This document shows, one piece after another, positions 42,540 through 50,853 of a stretch of DNA of 64,000 nucleotides. The stretch is from NCBI GenBank assembly GCA_965116245.1, contig OZ220497.1, forward strand, positions 372,001 through 436,000, given 5' to 3'. Position 1 is the stretch's first letter, and every line of letters starts with the position of its first letter. A model generated the notes under the pieces. It had not been told where the DNA came from. It saw nothing but the letters and a program-made list of their open reading frames with translations, and did no database searches. This DNA comes from Poriferisodalis sp965116245 (lineage in GTDB: Bacteria; Actinomycetota; Acidimicrobiia; Acidimicrobiales; Poriferisodalaceae). The position numbers and the translations under genes were made by a program.

Positions 42540-43883
42540 CTAGTCACCGATCACGCGAATCGCGTTGCCGATACGCCGCACCACGTCAAGTTCTCGCACA
42601 TCGCGCAGAGTTGATGCGACGTCGGCTTCGCGGGCCCGATGCGTAATGAACTCCAAATGAGCAACGTTGTCCACTTCGCCGCCGCGCGTGGTCTGCTCCA
42701 CTGAGCGGATCGACACTCCATGCCGACCGAATACGTCAGCCACCGCAGCGAGCACGCCCGGCGCGTCGGTCACTTCAAACTGCAGGTGATACTCGGTGTG
42801 GGTCTCATCGATGGGTCGAAGTCGCGTCGGCGCTAGAAGTCCGAAGCCATCGCAAACGCCTCGGCGCAGATTCTGAGATACCGAGATGAGGTCCCCCAGC
42901 ATGGCGCTAGCAGTTGGGTAGCCGCCCGCACCCCTGCCATACAGCATCAAGTCTCCAACAGAGGATCCCTGCAGAAAGACTGCATTGAAGGCGTCGCGTA
43001 CAGAGGCCAAAGGGTGGTCCATCGGCACCATCGCGGGATGCACTCGTACAGCGATCTCGCCATCTTGACGTTCGGCCACCGCAAGCAACTTGATGACGTG
43101 ACGCATTCGAGCCGCAGCGGCTATATCGCCCCTACCAATCCCGCTGATGCCCTCACAGTGGACATCTCCCGCTACAACCTTGGCACCGAACGCCGTCATA
43201 GCCAGGATCGCTGCCTTGGCTCCCGCATCGAAGCCCTCTACGTCTGCGGTTGGGTCGGCCTCGGCGTATCCCAGCCGTTGCGCCTCTCCCAGAACATCGG
43301 AGTACTCGGCCGAATCCTCGGTCATGCGGGTGAGGATGTAGTTCGTGGTGCCATTCACGATCCCCATAACGCGGGTGATCCGCTCGCCGTTGAGCGAGTT
43401 GCGTAACACCCCTATGAGAGGGATACCGCCAGCCACGGCGGCCTCAAAGACCAAATCCACACTGTTTGCGTCGGCTAACTCAAACAACTCCTCGCCCACG
43501 TTGGCGATGAGTTCTTTGTTGGCGGTCACGACGGGTTTGCCTGCACTTAGTGCTGTTGCAATTAGGTGACGTGCTGGCTCAATGCCGCCCATTGCCTCCA
43601 CCACGACATCCACATCGTCGGCTACCACGAGCGCCTCGCTGTCGCGGGTCAACACTCCGGGCGGCAGCTCGACTGAGCGTTCTGCGCTGAGGTTGCGGAC
43701 TGCAACTCGGGTTACCTCAAAGTCCAACCCCGTACGGTCTGCCAGGTGCGCTTGGTCACGCTGCAGGATTGCAAACAACGCTGCGCCCACATTGCCGCAG
43801 CCCAGGATTCCCACGCGCAATGGCCGCCGCTCGTGGTTGATGGCTGCATTCACGAGGTCGGACGCGACAGCGGCTTCGGGCAC
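42540..43883 (-). CDS. hom: Homoserine dehydrogenase
   Basis: NAD(P)-dependent reduction of aspartate semialdehyde to homoserine, feeding Thr and Met. Rossmann motif GILGCGNVGAALF at the N-terminus, catalytic-domain segment MGIVNGTTNYILTRM, and a C-terminal ACT domain (LQFEVTDAPGVLAAVADVFG) for feedback by threonine. 447 aa, normal. Between lysA and thrC, same strand. Confidence 0.96.
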   Translation of the reverse strand: MPEAAVASDLVNAAINHERRPLRVGILGCGNVGAALFAILQRDQAHLADRTGLDFEVTRVAVRNLSAERSVELPPGVLTRDSEALVVADDVDVVVEAMGGIEPARHLIATALSAGKPVVTANKELIANVGEELFELADANSVDLVFEAAVAGGIPLIGVLRNSLNGERITRVMGIVNGTTNYILTRMTEDSAEYSDVLGEAQRLGYAEADPTADVEGFDAGAKAAILAMTAFGAKVVAGDVHCEGISGIGRGDIAAAARMRHVIKLLAVAERQDGEIAVRVHPAMVPMDHPLASVRDAFNAVFLQGSSVGDLMLYGRGAGGYPTASAMLGDLISVSQNLRRGVCDGFGLLAPTRLRPIDETHTEYHLQFEVTDAPGVLAAVADVFGRHGVSIRSVEQTTRGGEVDNVAHLEFITHRAREADVASTLRDVRELDVVRRIGNAIRVIGD

Positions 43884-43915
43884 GGCCGAAACGGTACCGC
43901 CGAGGCGGCGGCACG

Positions 43916-45340
43916 TTAGCGAACGTCGAGCGCCAGCAGGTCGTCGATCGTCTCTCGGCGAATCACCAGCCGTGCTTTGCCTTCTGCCACGAAAACAACC
44001 GCGGGACGGCCAATGCGGTTGTAAGGCGCACCCATCGAGTATCCATAGGCCCCCGTCACCGGCGTAGCGACCAGGTCACCCACGGTGAGTCCTACTGGAA
44101 CGGGCGCGCAACGCACAATCACGTCACCGGACTCGCAGTGCTTACCCACAAGCCGCACCCGATCCGGACGCGGCTCGTCGGCACGGGCGGGCATGAATGT
44201 TGTGTAGTCGCTGCCGTAAAGCACAGGGCGTGGATTATCGCCAAATCCGCCGTCGACCGCCGCGTACGTACGCACGCCGGGAACTTGCTTTAGCGAACCC
44301 ACCGTGTAAAGCGTGACTGCCGCGGCCGCAGCAATAGCTCTGCCTGGTTCAGCGACAAGCCGTGCGCTAAGAGAGTGCTGTTGAGCAAGTTGGGCCCATC
44401 GGTTCGACAGCGCATCTCCCCATTCGGTAATGGTTGGCGCCTGTTCAGACTCAACATAGGCAACGCCGAGGCCACCACCAACGGAGAATTCGCCAAGACA
44501 ACCCGCCGCTGGTCCCTCCTCGCCAAACAGCGGCGCCGCGAATTCCGCGACGACATCTAGCGCCCGAGCCAGGCTGGCCACGCGGAATACCTGACTGCCA
44601 ATATGACAGTGAACGCCAATAAGGTGAATCGATCGCCTTGATGCAGCGCGCTTTACGGCTGCGGCGGCAACACCGCCTGCGATACCGAATCCAAACTTCG
44701 AGTCGGCCTGGCCTGTCGATATGTACTCGTGCGTCTGCGCCTGCACACCCGGCGTTACCCGCAGAAGCACTCGCGGCACGACGTCATCGCGTCTGTGCAA
44801 CTCTTCAAGACGATCCAGTTCAGCAAAGGAATCGACAACTATGCGCCCCACACCTGCCTCGCGCGCCATAGCCAACTCTTCGACGGACTTGTTGTTTCCA
44901 TGCAGCACGATGCGCTCGACAGTGTCCGAAACTTCCGAGTCCTCATCAATGGACCGCAGGACAGTAGCCAGTTCGCCGCCACTGGCAACGTCTATGTCCA
45001 TGCCTTCGCTGATCACGAGCCGGGCCATGGCTGTACACAAGAATGCCTTGGCGGCGTAAGCCACTCCGCCGCCGAAGGCCGTGACAGCCTCACGGCAGCG
45101 AGCCCGCAGGTGCTCTTCGTCGTAAACGAACAGTGGCGTGCCGAATTTGGCGGCTAGATCAACCAAGTCGCAGCCGCCAACGCGCAAATGACCCTGCTCA
45201 GTCAACTCAGCGGTGTCGGGCAGCAGCCGCAACGGGATGGGATCGCTGGGATCATCACCAGTCGGCGCATCGGGCGTTGGCCCTTCATGTGGTGCCGCGA
45301 CGCTATTTGGTTGAGTCGTCTTCGTGGTCTCAGGAGTCAT
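43916..45340 (-). CDS. lysA: Diaminopimelate decarboxylase
   Basis: Final step of lysine synthesis. PLP lysine in VAYAAKAFLCTAM, the HGNNKS motif, GVHCHIGSQ, the active-site Cys region GKHCESGD and the AYGYSMGAPYN end are all present. 474 aa, ATG 45340. Between argS and hom as in Mycobacterium. Confidence 0.96.
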   Translation of the reverse strand: MTPETTKTTQPNSVAAPHEGPTPDAPTGDDPSDPIPLRLLPDTAELTEQGHLRVGGCDLVDLAAKFGTPLFVYDEEHLRARCREAVTAFGGGVAYAAKAFLCTAMARLVISEGMDIDVASGGELATVLRSIDEDSEVSDTVERIVLHGNNKSVEELAMAREAGVGRIVVDSFAELDRLEELHRRDDVVPRVLLRVTPGVQAQTHEYISTGQADSKFGFGIAGGVAAAAVKRAASRRSIHLIGVHCHIGSQVFRVASLARALDVVAEFAAPLFGEEGPAAGCLGEFSVGGGLGVAYVESEQAPTITEWGDALSNRWAQLAQQHSLSARLVAEPGRAIAAAAAVTLYTVGSLKQVPGVRTYAAVDGGFGDNPRPVLYGSDYTTFMPARADEPRPDRVRLVGKHCESGDVIVRCAPVPVGLTVGDLVATPVTGAYGYSMGAPYNRIGRPAVVFVAEGKARLVIRRETIDDLLALDVR

Positions 45341-45360
45341 GTTGAGTCACCGCTGAGCAC

Positions 45361-47127
45361 TCACATCTGTGACGGCGCATTCACGCCGAGCAAGTCCAAC
45401 CCGATCGCCAACCCGATTCGTGTGCCCTCGGTCAAACAGAGCCGGGCGTCTCGCACTTCCGGTGGAACATCGCTTCGCAGAATCGGACAGTCGTGATAGA
45501 AGCCATGGAAGGCCGCAGCTAAGTCTCGTACCCAAGTAGTCACCTTGTGGGGGGCGCGTTCGCGCAGCGCCAGTTCCACCACAGAGGGCAGGACCTCCAG
45601 AGCACGCAAGAGTGCCAGTTCCCGGTCGCCCACCAGTGGTGAGAGGTCGGTGCCTGCTGGCGGCACCGCTGCGATACCGTCCGACGCGGCCCGGCGAGCA
45701 ATTGCGGCGATGCGTGCGTGTGCGTACTGCACATAGAAGACTGGGTTTTCCGAAGCCTGCTCCGACAGCAGATCAATGTCGATGGTCTGGCGAGTGTCGA
45801 TTGACTGCAGCAAGAACGCGAAGCGTGCTACGTCAGGGCCGACTGCGTCGACTAGCTCTCGAACCTCAACCATCGTGCCGGTGCGCTTGGACAGCTCTAT
45901 GACCACGCCGTCGCGCATGAGCGTCACGTTCTGGCCGACGATGGCCTCATAGGACTCCGCAGGATGACCAAGCATCTCTATTGCGGCAGCCATTCGCGGG
46001 ACATAACCGTGATGATCCGCGCCCAACACGTCAATGATGTGGTTGCCGCGGCTGAACTTGGCGTCGTGGTAGGCAATATCGGGCACAAAATAGGTGGGTT
46101 CGCCATCGCTGCGCCGCAACACACGGTCTTTGGAATCGCCGAACTCGCTGGTTGCCAGCCACACAGCGCCGTCCCGTTCGTACACCCACCCTGCGGTGCT
46201 AAGTCGTTCGACTACCGCCTCCATTGCTCCAGCCTCCACTAGGGCGGCTTCGCTTTGCCAACGATCAAATCCGACGTTCATGGCTGCCAATGACTCATCA
46301 ACGTCGCGCAACGCCCGCTTCCTGCCCCACGACACGGCGAACTCGATGCCACCTCGCGCGCTCAAATATCTAGACAATAGGGCTGCGGTTTCGGCAGGGA
46401 TGTCGGTATGTGATGGAGGGCCTGATTGGCCCCGCCGTGCGGCCAGCGGCGAGGTGCCAGCGCGACCTCGGCTGGCCTCTGGGCGATGCTCAGCGAGATC
46501 CTCGTGCAGCTCTTCAGCTAGTTCTTTCGCCCATTCAACTACGTATTGGCCTTGGTAGCCGCCTTCGGGTACAGGCTCGCCAATCAATCGAGCGGCCAGT
46601 GAACGTCCAAACAACTCCATTTGGGCACCGCGGTCGTTCACGTAGTACTCAGTGTGAGTGCCATAACCACAGCGGCGGAAGAGACGGGCGAGACTGTCGC
46701 CAAATGCTCCCCAGCGTCCACCGCCTGCGTGCAGCGGTCCTGTCGGGTTTGCAGATACGAATTCCAGATTTACGACTTGACCGTGGCCGATTTCGCTTCG
46801 CGCGTATTGATCAGGCCCATTGCGCAACACCTCAGCCAACACCTCGTGCAACCACGATGGAGCAAGGTGCAGATTCACGAATCCTGGCCCTGCCACTTCT
46901 GTGCGCTCTAGGTGCGGCAAACTGGCGCCATCAAGTTCGGCAGCGAGTCGTTTGGCCAACTCGTGCGGCGACACTCCCGCTCGTTTCGCGTTCGCCAACG
47001 CCGCGTTGGTTGACCAGTCGCCGTGGTATGAACGAGCTGGACGTTCAAGGCCGATGCGCGACGAATCCGCGTCAACGCCGAGACGCGTCAACGCCTGCGA
47101 GATGGCATTCGCCAGCACACTCTCCAT
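45361..47127 (-). CDS. argS: Arginyl-tRNA synthetase
   Basis: Class I synthetase of 588 aa. The HIGH motif is HAGG in FVSANPTGPLHAGGGR, and the KMSKS-equivalent loop is LSKRTGT; the C-terminal anticodon-binding DALR domain is present. Start ATG 47127. First gene of the 22-kb minus-strand run; a tRNA-Arg gene lies about 200 bp upstream on the opposite strand. Confidence 0.96.
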   Translation of the reverse strand: MESVLANAISQALTRLGVDADSSRIGLERPARSYHGDWSTNAALANAKRAGVSPHELAKRLAAELDGASLPHLERTEVAGPGFVNLHLAPSWLHEVLAEVLRNGPDQYARSEIGHGQVVNLEFVSANPTGPLHAGGGRWGAFGDSLARLFRRCGYGTHTEYYVNDRGAQMELFGRSLAARLIGEPVPEGGYQGQYVVEWAKELAEELHEDLAEHRPEASRGRAGTSPLAARRGQSGPPSHTDIPAETAALLSRYLSARGGIEFAVSWGRKRALRDVDESLAAMNVGFDRWQSEAALVEAGAMEAVVERLSTAGWVYERDGAVWLATSEFGDSKDRVLRRSDGEPTYFVPDIAYHDAKFSRGNHIIDVLGADHHGYVPRMAAAIEMLGHPAESYEAIVGQNVTLMRDGVVIELSKRTGTMVEVRELVDAVGPDVARFAFLLQSIDTRQTIDIDLLSEQASENPVFYVQYAHARIAAIARRAASDGIAAVPPAGTDLSPLVGDRELALLRALEVLPSVVELALRERAPHKVTTWVRDLAAAFHGFYHDCPILRSDVPPEVRDARLCLTEGTRIGLAIGLDLLGVNAPSQM

Positions 47128-47331
47128 CAGCACAGTTCCAACTCCGTTAGCGCGACAGTTTCGACAATTACGCAAAATGCGCAACACTCCAGTAACTCAG
47201 CGAAGCTAGCCCTGCCAAATCGCGATTCCAGTTGCATCGCAGAGCTGATCGCCACGTAAGTGGCGTGCGGCAGCGGTAGATAGCTTGAGCAGACGTTCGG
47301 TCCGGACTAACCAGCGCCGTCCGGGCGCGCT

Positions 47332-47403
47332 GCCCTCGTAGCTCAGGGGATAGAGCAGTGGCCTCCGGAGCCATGTGCGCAGGTTCGAATCCTGCCGAGG
47401 GCG
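47332..47403 (+). tRNA. tRNA-Arg (CCG)
   Basis: Cloverleaf folds by eye: acceptor GCCCTCG/CGAGGGC, D arm GCTC/GAGC, anticodon stem GTGGC/GCCAT with loop CTCCGGA (anticodon CCG, reading CGG), T arm GCAGG-TTCGAAT-CCTGC. Discriminator G at 47403. CCA is not encoded. A tandem hairpin repeat begins at the very next base. Confidence 0.95.
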
Positions 47404-47490
47404 CTGCGTCGGCGCCATGCCGACTGTGTTTACTGCGTCGGCGCCATGCCGACTGTGTTTGCTGCGTCGGCGCCATGCCGACTGTGCCGA
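47404..47490 (+). repeat. Three 29-bp tandem hairpin repeats after tRNA-Arg
   Basis: Units at 47404-47432, 47433-47461 and 47462-47490 are near-identical. Each folds as GTCGGC-GCCAT-GCCGAC followed by TGTGTTT (TGTGCCG in the last), a terminator-like shape with a weak T tract. They start immediately after the tRNA and end 10 bp before the opposing oxidoreductase stop. A transcription-terminator or 3'-processing role is inference. Confidence 0.9.
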
Positions 47491-47500
47491 TTGCGCCAGC

Positions 47501-47914
47501 TCAGGCGGCGGACCAGCCGGTCAACTCGGTGCGCTGGATGACGATGGCAGCCCCAGTCGGCGGCTGAGCTGCGTACTGCGTGTAGCGCTCGCACAGCAAC
47601 TCAATCGCATGGCGGTGCTGCGCCCCCTCAATGTGTACCGCGGCGCGACCGCGCAGACGCACCCACCACAAGCGTTCCCAGTTGGTGTCGTCGTAGTGCT
47701 CAATCAGCATCGTGACTTCAGGGAAACGCCGAACATTGTCCAGCCGCTTGAGGTCCATAGTCGTCTTGGGCTTGTGATCAACCGCCGTGACCACGACATC
47801 ATCATCGAACGCGTAGGTGCAGGGCACGAGGTCGACTCGGCCATCGGCACGAATGGTCGCCAACGTCGCCACCCGACCCTTGTCCAGCAATGCGAACAGC
47901 TCGACCTCAGTCAC
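47501..47914 (-). CDS. PPOX-class F420-dependent oxidoreductase (Rv0121-like)
   Basis: 137 aa from GTG 47914. The split-barrel flavin/deazaflavin fold is clear: FALLDKGRVATLATIRADGRV, the RRFPEVTMLIEHY strand pair and the ending ERYTQY..PPTG..I, then TGWSA, which is the pattern of the Rv0121 group of F420-binding proteins. The neighbouring F420 hydrogenase-type gene supports F420 use. Natural substrate unknown. A longer frame upstream to 48007 runs over an intergenic repeat and is rejected. Confidence 0.8.
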   Translation of the reverse strand: MTEVELFALLDKGRVATLATIRADGRVDLVPCTYAFDDDVVVTAVDHKPKTTMDLKRLDNVRRFPEVTMLIEHYDDTNWERLWWVRLRGRAAVHIEGAQHRHAIELLCERYTQYAAQPPTGAAIVIQRTELTGWSAA

Positions 47915-47981
47915 GGCGGGCCACGCTAGGGCCCCCCACGCCGAGTCCGACACCAAGTCGTTAGAGCCGAGGCCACAGATC

Positions 47982-48015
47982 CGCTCCCGGAATCCAGTGG
48001 GTCCCAAAGTCGCGG
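47982..48015. repeat. Third, diverged copy of the dispersed intergenic element
   Basis: Core GGAATCCAGTGGGTCCCAA with a preceding CGCTCC and following TCGCGG, aligned to 39157-39191. Short complementary arms (GCCGAG at left, CTCGGC at right) flank it. In the divergent gap before the F420 hydrogenase-type gene. Confidence 0.65.
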
Positions 48016-48080
48016 TTTTGGGCTCTCGGCGCTAGCAACCTGATGGCAGCACCCCTACGTGCTTGCCTTAGCCTGGAGGC

Positions 48081-49265
48081 ATGGCCACGACCGCTGAGAC
48101 CGCCGCCGCGCCGCCTGCATCAAACGGTGCTCCGCCGCGCTGGACCTTCCAGTGGAAGGAGCTATACGACGAGGTAATCACTACAGGCTTATGCACAGGG
48201 TGTGCGGGCTGTGTGATCTCCTGCCCTCACGATGTCATCGGCTACGAGCACCTACAGGGTGGGTTCACGCCCTTTCACCTCGAGGAAGAGCTGGGGCTCT
48301 CCGACTGCGGACACGGTCAAAAGGGCTGCACCAGTTGCACCCGTGCGTGCCCGCGTTTTCGCACCTGGGAGGACGAGGCCGACGATTACATGTTCGGACG
48401 GCACCGCACTGCCGAAGAACCCTCTGGTGTCTACAAAGACATCATTTTGACTAGGGCATCCGACGATTTCGTACATGAAGTGGGCCAAGACGGCGGCCTC
48501 GTCTCAGCAATCCTGATCTGGGCACTTGACCACGGCTACATTGATGCTGCGTTGACGTCTTACGTCGGCGAGGGCGACGGCAATCAATGGACCGCGTCGC
48601 CAGGCGTAGCATTCAACCGCGACGACGTGCTGCGTGGCGCTGGCAGCCGCTACACCTATTCGGCTAACACGCTCGCCTATGACGAAGCAATAGCAGCCGG
48701 TGCCCAGAAGATCGCGCTAGTTGGTATGAGCTGCCAAAGCTCAATTGTGCCAGTGGCTAAATCCCGCAAGGTCGGCAAAGTCGGGAACCGCTTTGTACTG
48801 AACATAGGGCTGCTGTGCTCCAAGTCGTTCGATGAAGCCATCTTTGAAGAGCTGTTTGAGCAAAAGTACGGGCTTGACCGCCACCGGATTCGTAAAACCA
48901 ACATCAAGGGCGTCTTCCAGATCTGGACCCACGATGGCGGTTACTACGAGATCAACCTGAAGGAGTGCCACGCCTGGACACGCGAGGGCTGCATCCACTG
49001 CCCGGACTTCGCGGCCGAGCACGCCGACATCTCTACAGGAGGCATCGGAAAATACAGCGACTGGACGCTAACCATCGTACGTACCGACATCGGCCGCGAG
49101 ATCATCATGAAGATGCTTGCCGACGGGTCACTGATTGGTCGCCCTGGCGACGATGACCCAGGTGCAATAGCGCTCATGCACAAGCTCAGCGAGAAATCTC
49201 GCGTTCGCTGGCCCAAATTCGCCTGGGACAAACCAGCACTGCTACCCGAACCCTCCAAGAAGTAG
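48081..49265 (+). CDS. Coenzyme F420 hydrogenase/dehydrogenase beta-subunit family protein
   Basis: 394 aa iron-sulfur flavoprotein related to FrhB, which moves electrons between F420 and partner enzymes. An N-terminal ferredoxin-like region carries two cysteine sets: CTGCAGCVISCP (38-49) and CTSCTRACP (83-91). The FrhB N- and C-domain signatures follow (GQDGGLVSAILIWAL, GMSCQSSIVPV, CIHCPDFAAEHADIS). No hydrogenase large or small subunit is nearby, so it likely serves a different redox partner. Divergent from the F420-dependent PPOX gene. Confidence 0.88.
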   Translation: MATTAETAAAPPASNGAPPRWTFQWKELYDEVITTGLCTGCAGCVISCPHDVIGYEHLQGGFTPFHLEEELGLSDCGHGQKGCTSCTRACPRFRTWEDEADDYMFGRHRTAEEPSGVYKDIILTRASDDFVHEVGQDGGLVSAILIWALDHGYIDAALTSYVGEGDGNQWTASPGVAFNRDDVLRGAGSRYTYSANTLAYDEAIAAGAQKIALVGMSCQSSIVPVAKSRKVGKVGNRFVLNIGLLCSKSFDEAIFEELFEQKYGLDRHRIRKTNIKGVFQIWTHDGGYYEINLKECHAWTREGCIHCPDFAAEHADISTGGIGKYSDWTLTIVRTDIGREIIMKMLADGSLIGRPGDDDPGAIALMHKLSEKSRVRWPKFAWDKPALLPEPSKK

Positions 49266-49479
49266 AGCCTTCCCAGATCACCGGGCTGCACAACGACTGG
49301 CATTTGCCCATTCGCTGGTGGATGTGCTCTGCGCCAGCACCATTCAAGATCAGTATGGGGCACTGGCAGTCTGCACTTGTGCTTCTGCTACGCGCAACAG
49401 CCCTGACAGCCCTCCGACAGCATCAAACGGAGGAGGAACGCTTCACCGAGTATTCGGTGTCGCGGTGGTCGCCAACTGG

Positions 49480-50001
49480 CTACCCGCGCGGTAGCAGCCC
49501 GACATGAGCCTCCAGCCGCGCGAGCCTGTCAGTGTGATCCAGCAGAATTACATGGATCTCTCGAAATCCGGCCTGCATCTCTGACCGCAAGGCACCGATT
49601 TCCTCACGGATGCCACCGATCTCCTCACGTATGCCACCGATCTCCGAGTGCATCTCTGCGCGCAAGCCACCGATCTCCGAATGCACCTCCGCACGCAAGC
49701 CACCGATCTCCGAATGCACCTCCGCACGCAAGTCAGCAATCTGCTCATTCACCGTTCCAAACATTGTCGTCATCACGACAATCTGGCCGCCCAGCAGGGC
49801 CGTCACGATGCCGCCGAACACGGTGACCAGCACAGTCGGCGACACCCCAGTACGACCGTTGCCCCGCACGAACCTACGCTGCGCGCCAGCATCCGGTACG
49901 GCAACCGCACCTAGCGAAGACGGTCCACTGGCCGGTTCCACAACTGAGGCTGGGTCTGGTTTCTGGTCCATAGTGGCAGTCGATTCCAAAGAAGCTGACA
50001 T
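49480..50001 (-). CDS. Membrane-anchored coiled-coil protein with 11-residue repeats
   Basis: 173 aa from ATG 50001, chosen for its AGGAGG ribosome-binding site at 50011-50006. An unstructured N-terminus is followed by one membrane helix (SPTVLVTVFGGIVTALLGGQ) and a coiled coil built of 11-residue repeats (LRAEVHSEIGG, twice identical, then diverging to IREEIGG). The repeats come from 33-bp DNA units at 49627-49726. The tail FREIHVILLDHTDRLARLEAHV resembles small DUF1640-like or phage-type coiled-coil proteins. Function unknown. Confidence 0.65.
   Translation of the reverse strand: MSASLESTATMDQKPDPASVVEPASGPSSLGAVAVPDAGAQRRFVRGNGRTGVSPTVLVTVFGGIVTALLGGQIVVMTTMFGTVNEQIADLRAEVHSEIGGLRAEVHSEIGGLRAEMHSEIGGIREEIGGIREEIGALRSEMQAGFREIHVILLDHTDRLARLEAHVGLLPRG
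49627..49726. repeat. Three 33-bp in-frame tandem repeats
   Basis: Units at 49661-49693 and 49694-49726 are identical, with a diverged unit before them at about 49627-49660. Each encodes one turn set of the coiled coil. Confidence 0.85.
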
Positions 50002-50172
50002 CAAGCCTCCTGCACGTCGGAGCGCAACTCTGCGCATATCTGGCAACTGACAAACCGCCGCATATGTCGGGCAGCGAGGCACACATCAACCTAGACCAAT
50101 CGAACACCCAGCATCCACCGAATTACAAGAAAACCACCAAGAGCCAGCGCCGCTACAACGCGACGGGGTCAG

Positions 50173-50853
50173 TTAGATGCAGGGATTGACGAAGTCCACG
50201 ATGTCGGGTTGAACCTCGTTGCTTGCTAAGAAGTCGCTCAACCGATGAGCAGGGACAACTTCTTGCGCACGCGCCAGTGAGCATGCGCAGAGGCTTCCCA
50301 ATCGATCCGAGCCCTCAGAGCAGGCATCTAAGTACGCAAATTGCTGGTCTTCGGGCCACGGCGGCGGAGCTGAAGCCTCGCGACAATCAACGAGTGCGGT
50401 TGCCAGTTCAGGCGGGAACTCCAAAGCGCCGGACATGCGATCCTCAAGTACCTTGAGATCGATCGCGGTGAAGCTGCCCTCCAAGCGACTTGCAGCACAG
50501 TGGCAGGGACCCACCAGATCAGCTTCGGCCGTGCATGCATCCATGAACGCGATGAGCAGTTCAATCCCCAACAGTTGGGTCGCGTCACCGCTGGACGCCA
50601 TCGGCGAGTCCGGTGTGCCAGCGTCGTCAAGTTCCGAATCGCCCGTTGCCGATTCAACAAGCGCTCCCTGGGAACCCGTCTCGTTGGGCACACCGGTCGT
50701 TGAATCAACCTCGATCACGCTGGCCGAGCAGGCAAGCAGGCTCGCTATCGCCGCCATTGCAGCGACCAAGTTCGCACTCCGGCTAAACACAGCACAGGCG
50801 ATTTCCCGCACAGCTACTGCGGGCCAGACTGCAACTAGGCGACGCACCCGCAT
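50173..50853 (-). CDS. Predicted lipoprotein with duplicated cysteine motif
   Basis: About 226 aa from ATG 50853, which overlaps the UdgB stop (TGATG). A hydrophobic stretch ends in SLLAC, a lipobox, at about residue 43; the signal peptide seems long, so the true start may be internal. After a Ser/Gly/Thr-rich linker come two related units, FMDACTAEADLVGPCHCA and YLDACSEGSDRLGSLCACS, each with a C...CxC pattern and followed by a similar helix. No named family recognised. Probably anchored outside the cell membrane. Confidence 0.65.
   Translation of the reverse strand: MRVRRLVAVWPAVAVREIACAVFSRSANLVAAMAAIASLLACSASVIEVDSTTGVPNETGSQGALVESATGDSELDDAGTPDSPMASSGDATQLLGIELLIAFMDACTAEADLVGPCHCAASRLEGSFTAIDLKVLEDRMSGALEFPPELATALVDCREASAPPPWPEDQQFAYLDACSEGSDRLGSLCACSLARAQEVVPAHRLSDFLASNEVQPDIVDFVNPCI

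Noticed and set aside
47128..47331. T-box or other riboswitch before argS
   Set aside because: No recognisable T-box core or other riboswitch consensus seen in this gap.
49266..49479. Small gene between the F420 hydrogenase-type gene and the coiled-coil gene
   Set aside because: Only a short plus-strand frame without a ribosome-binding site or recognisable motif was found.
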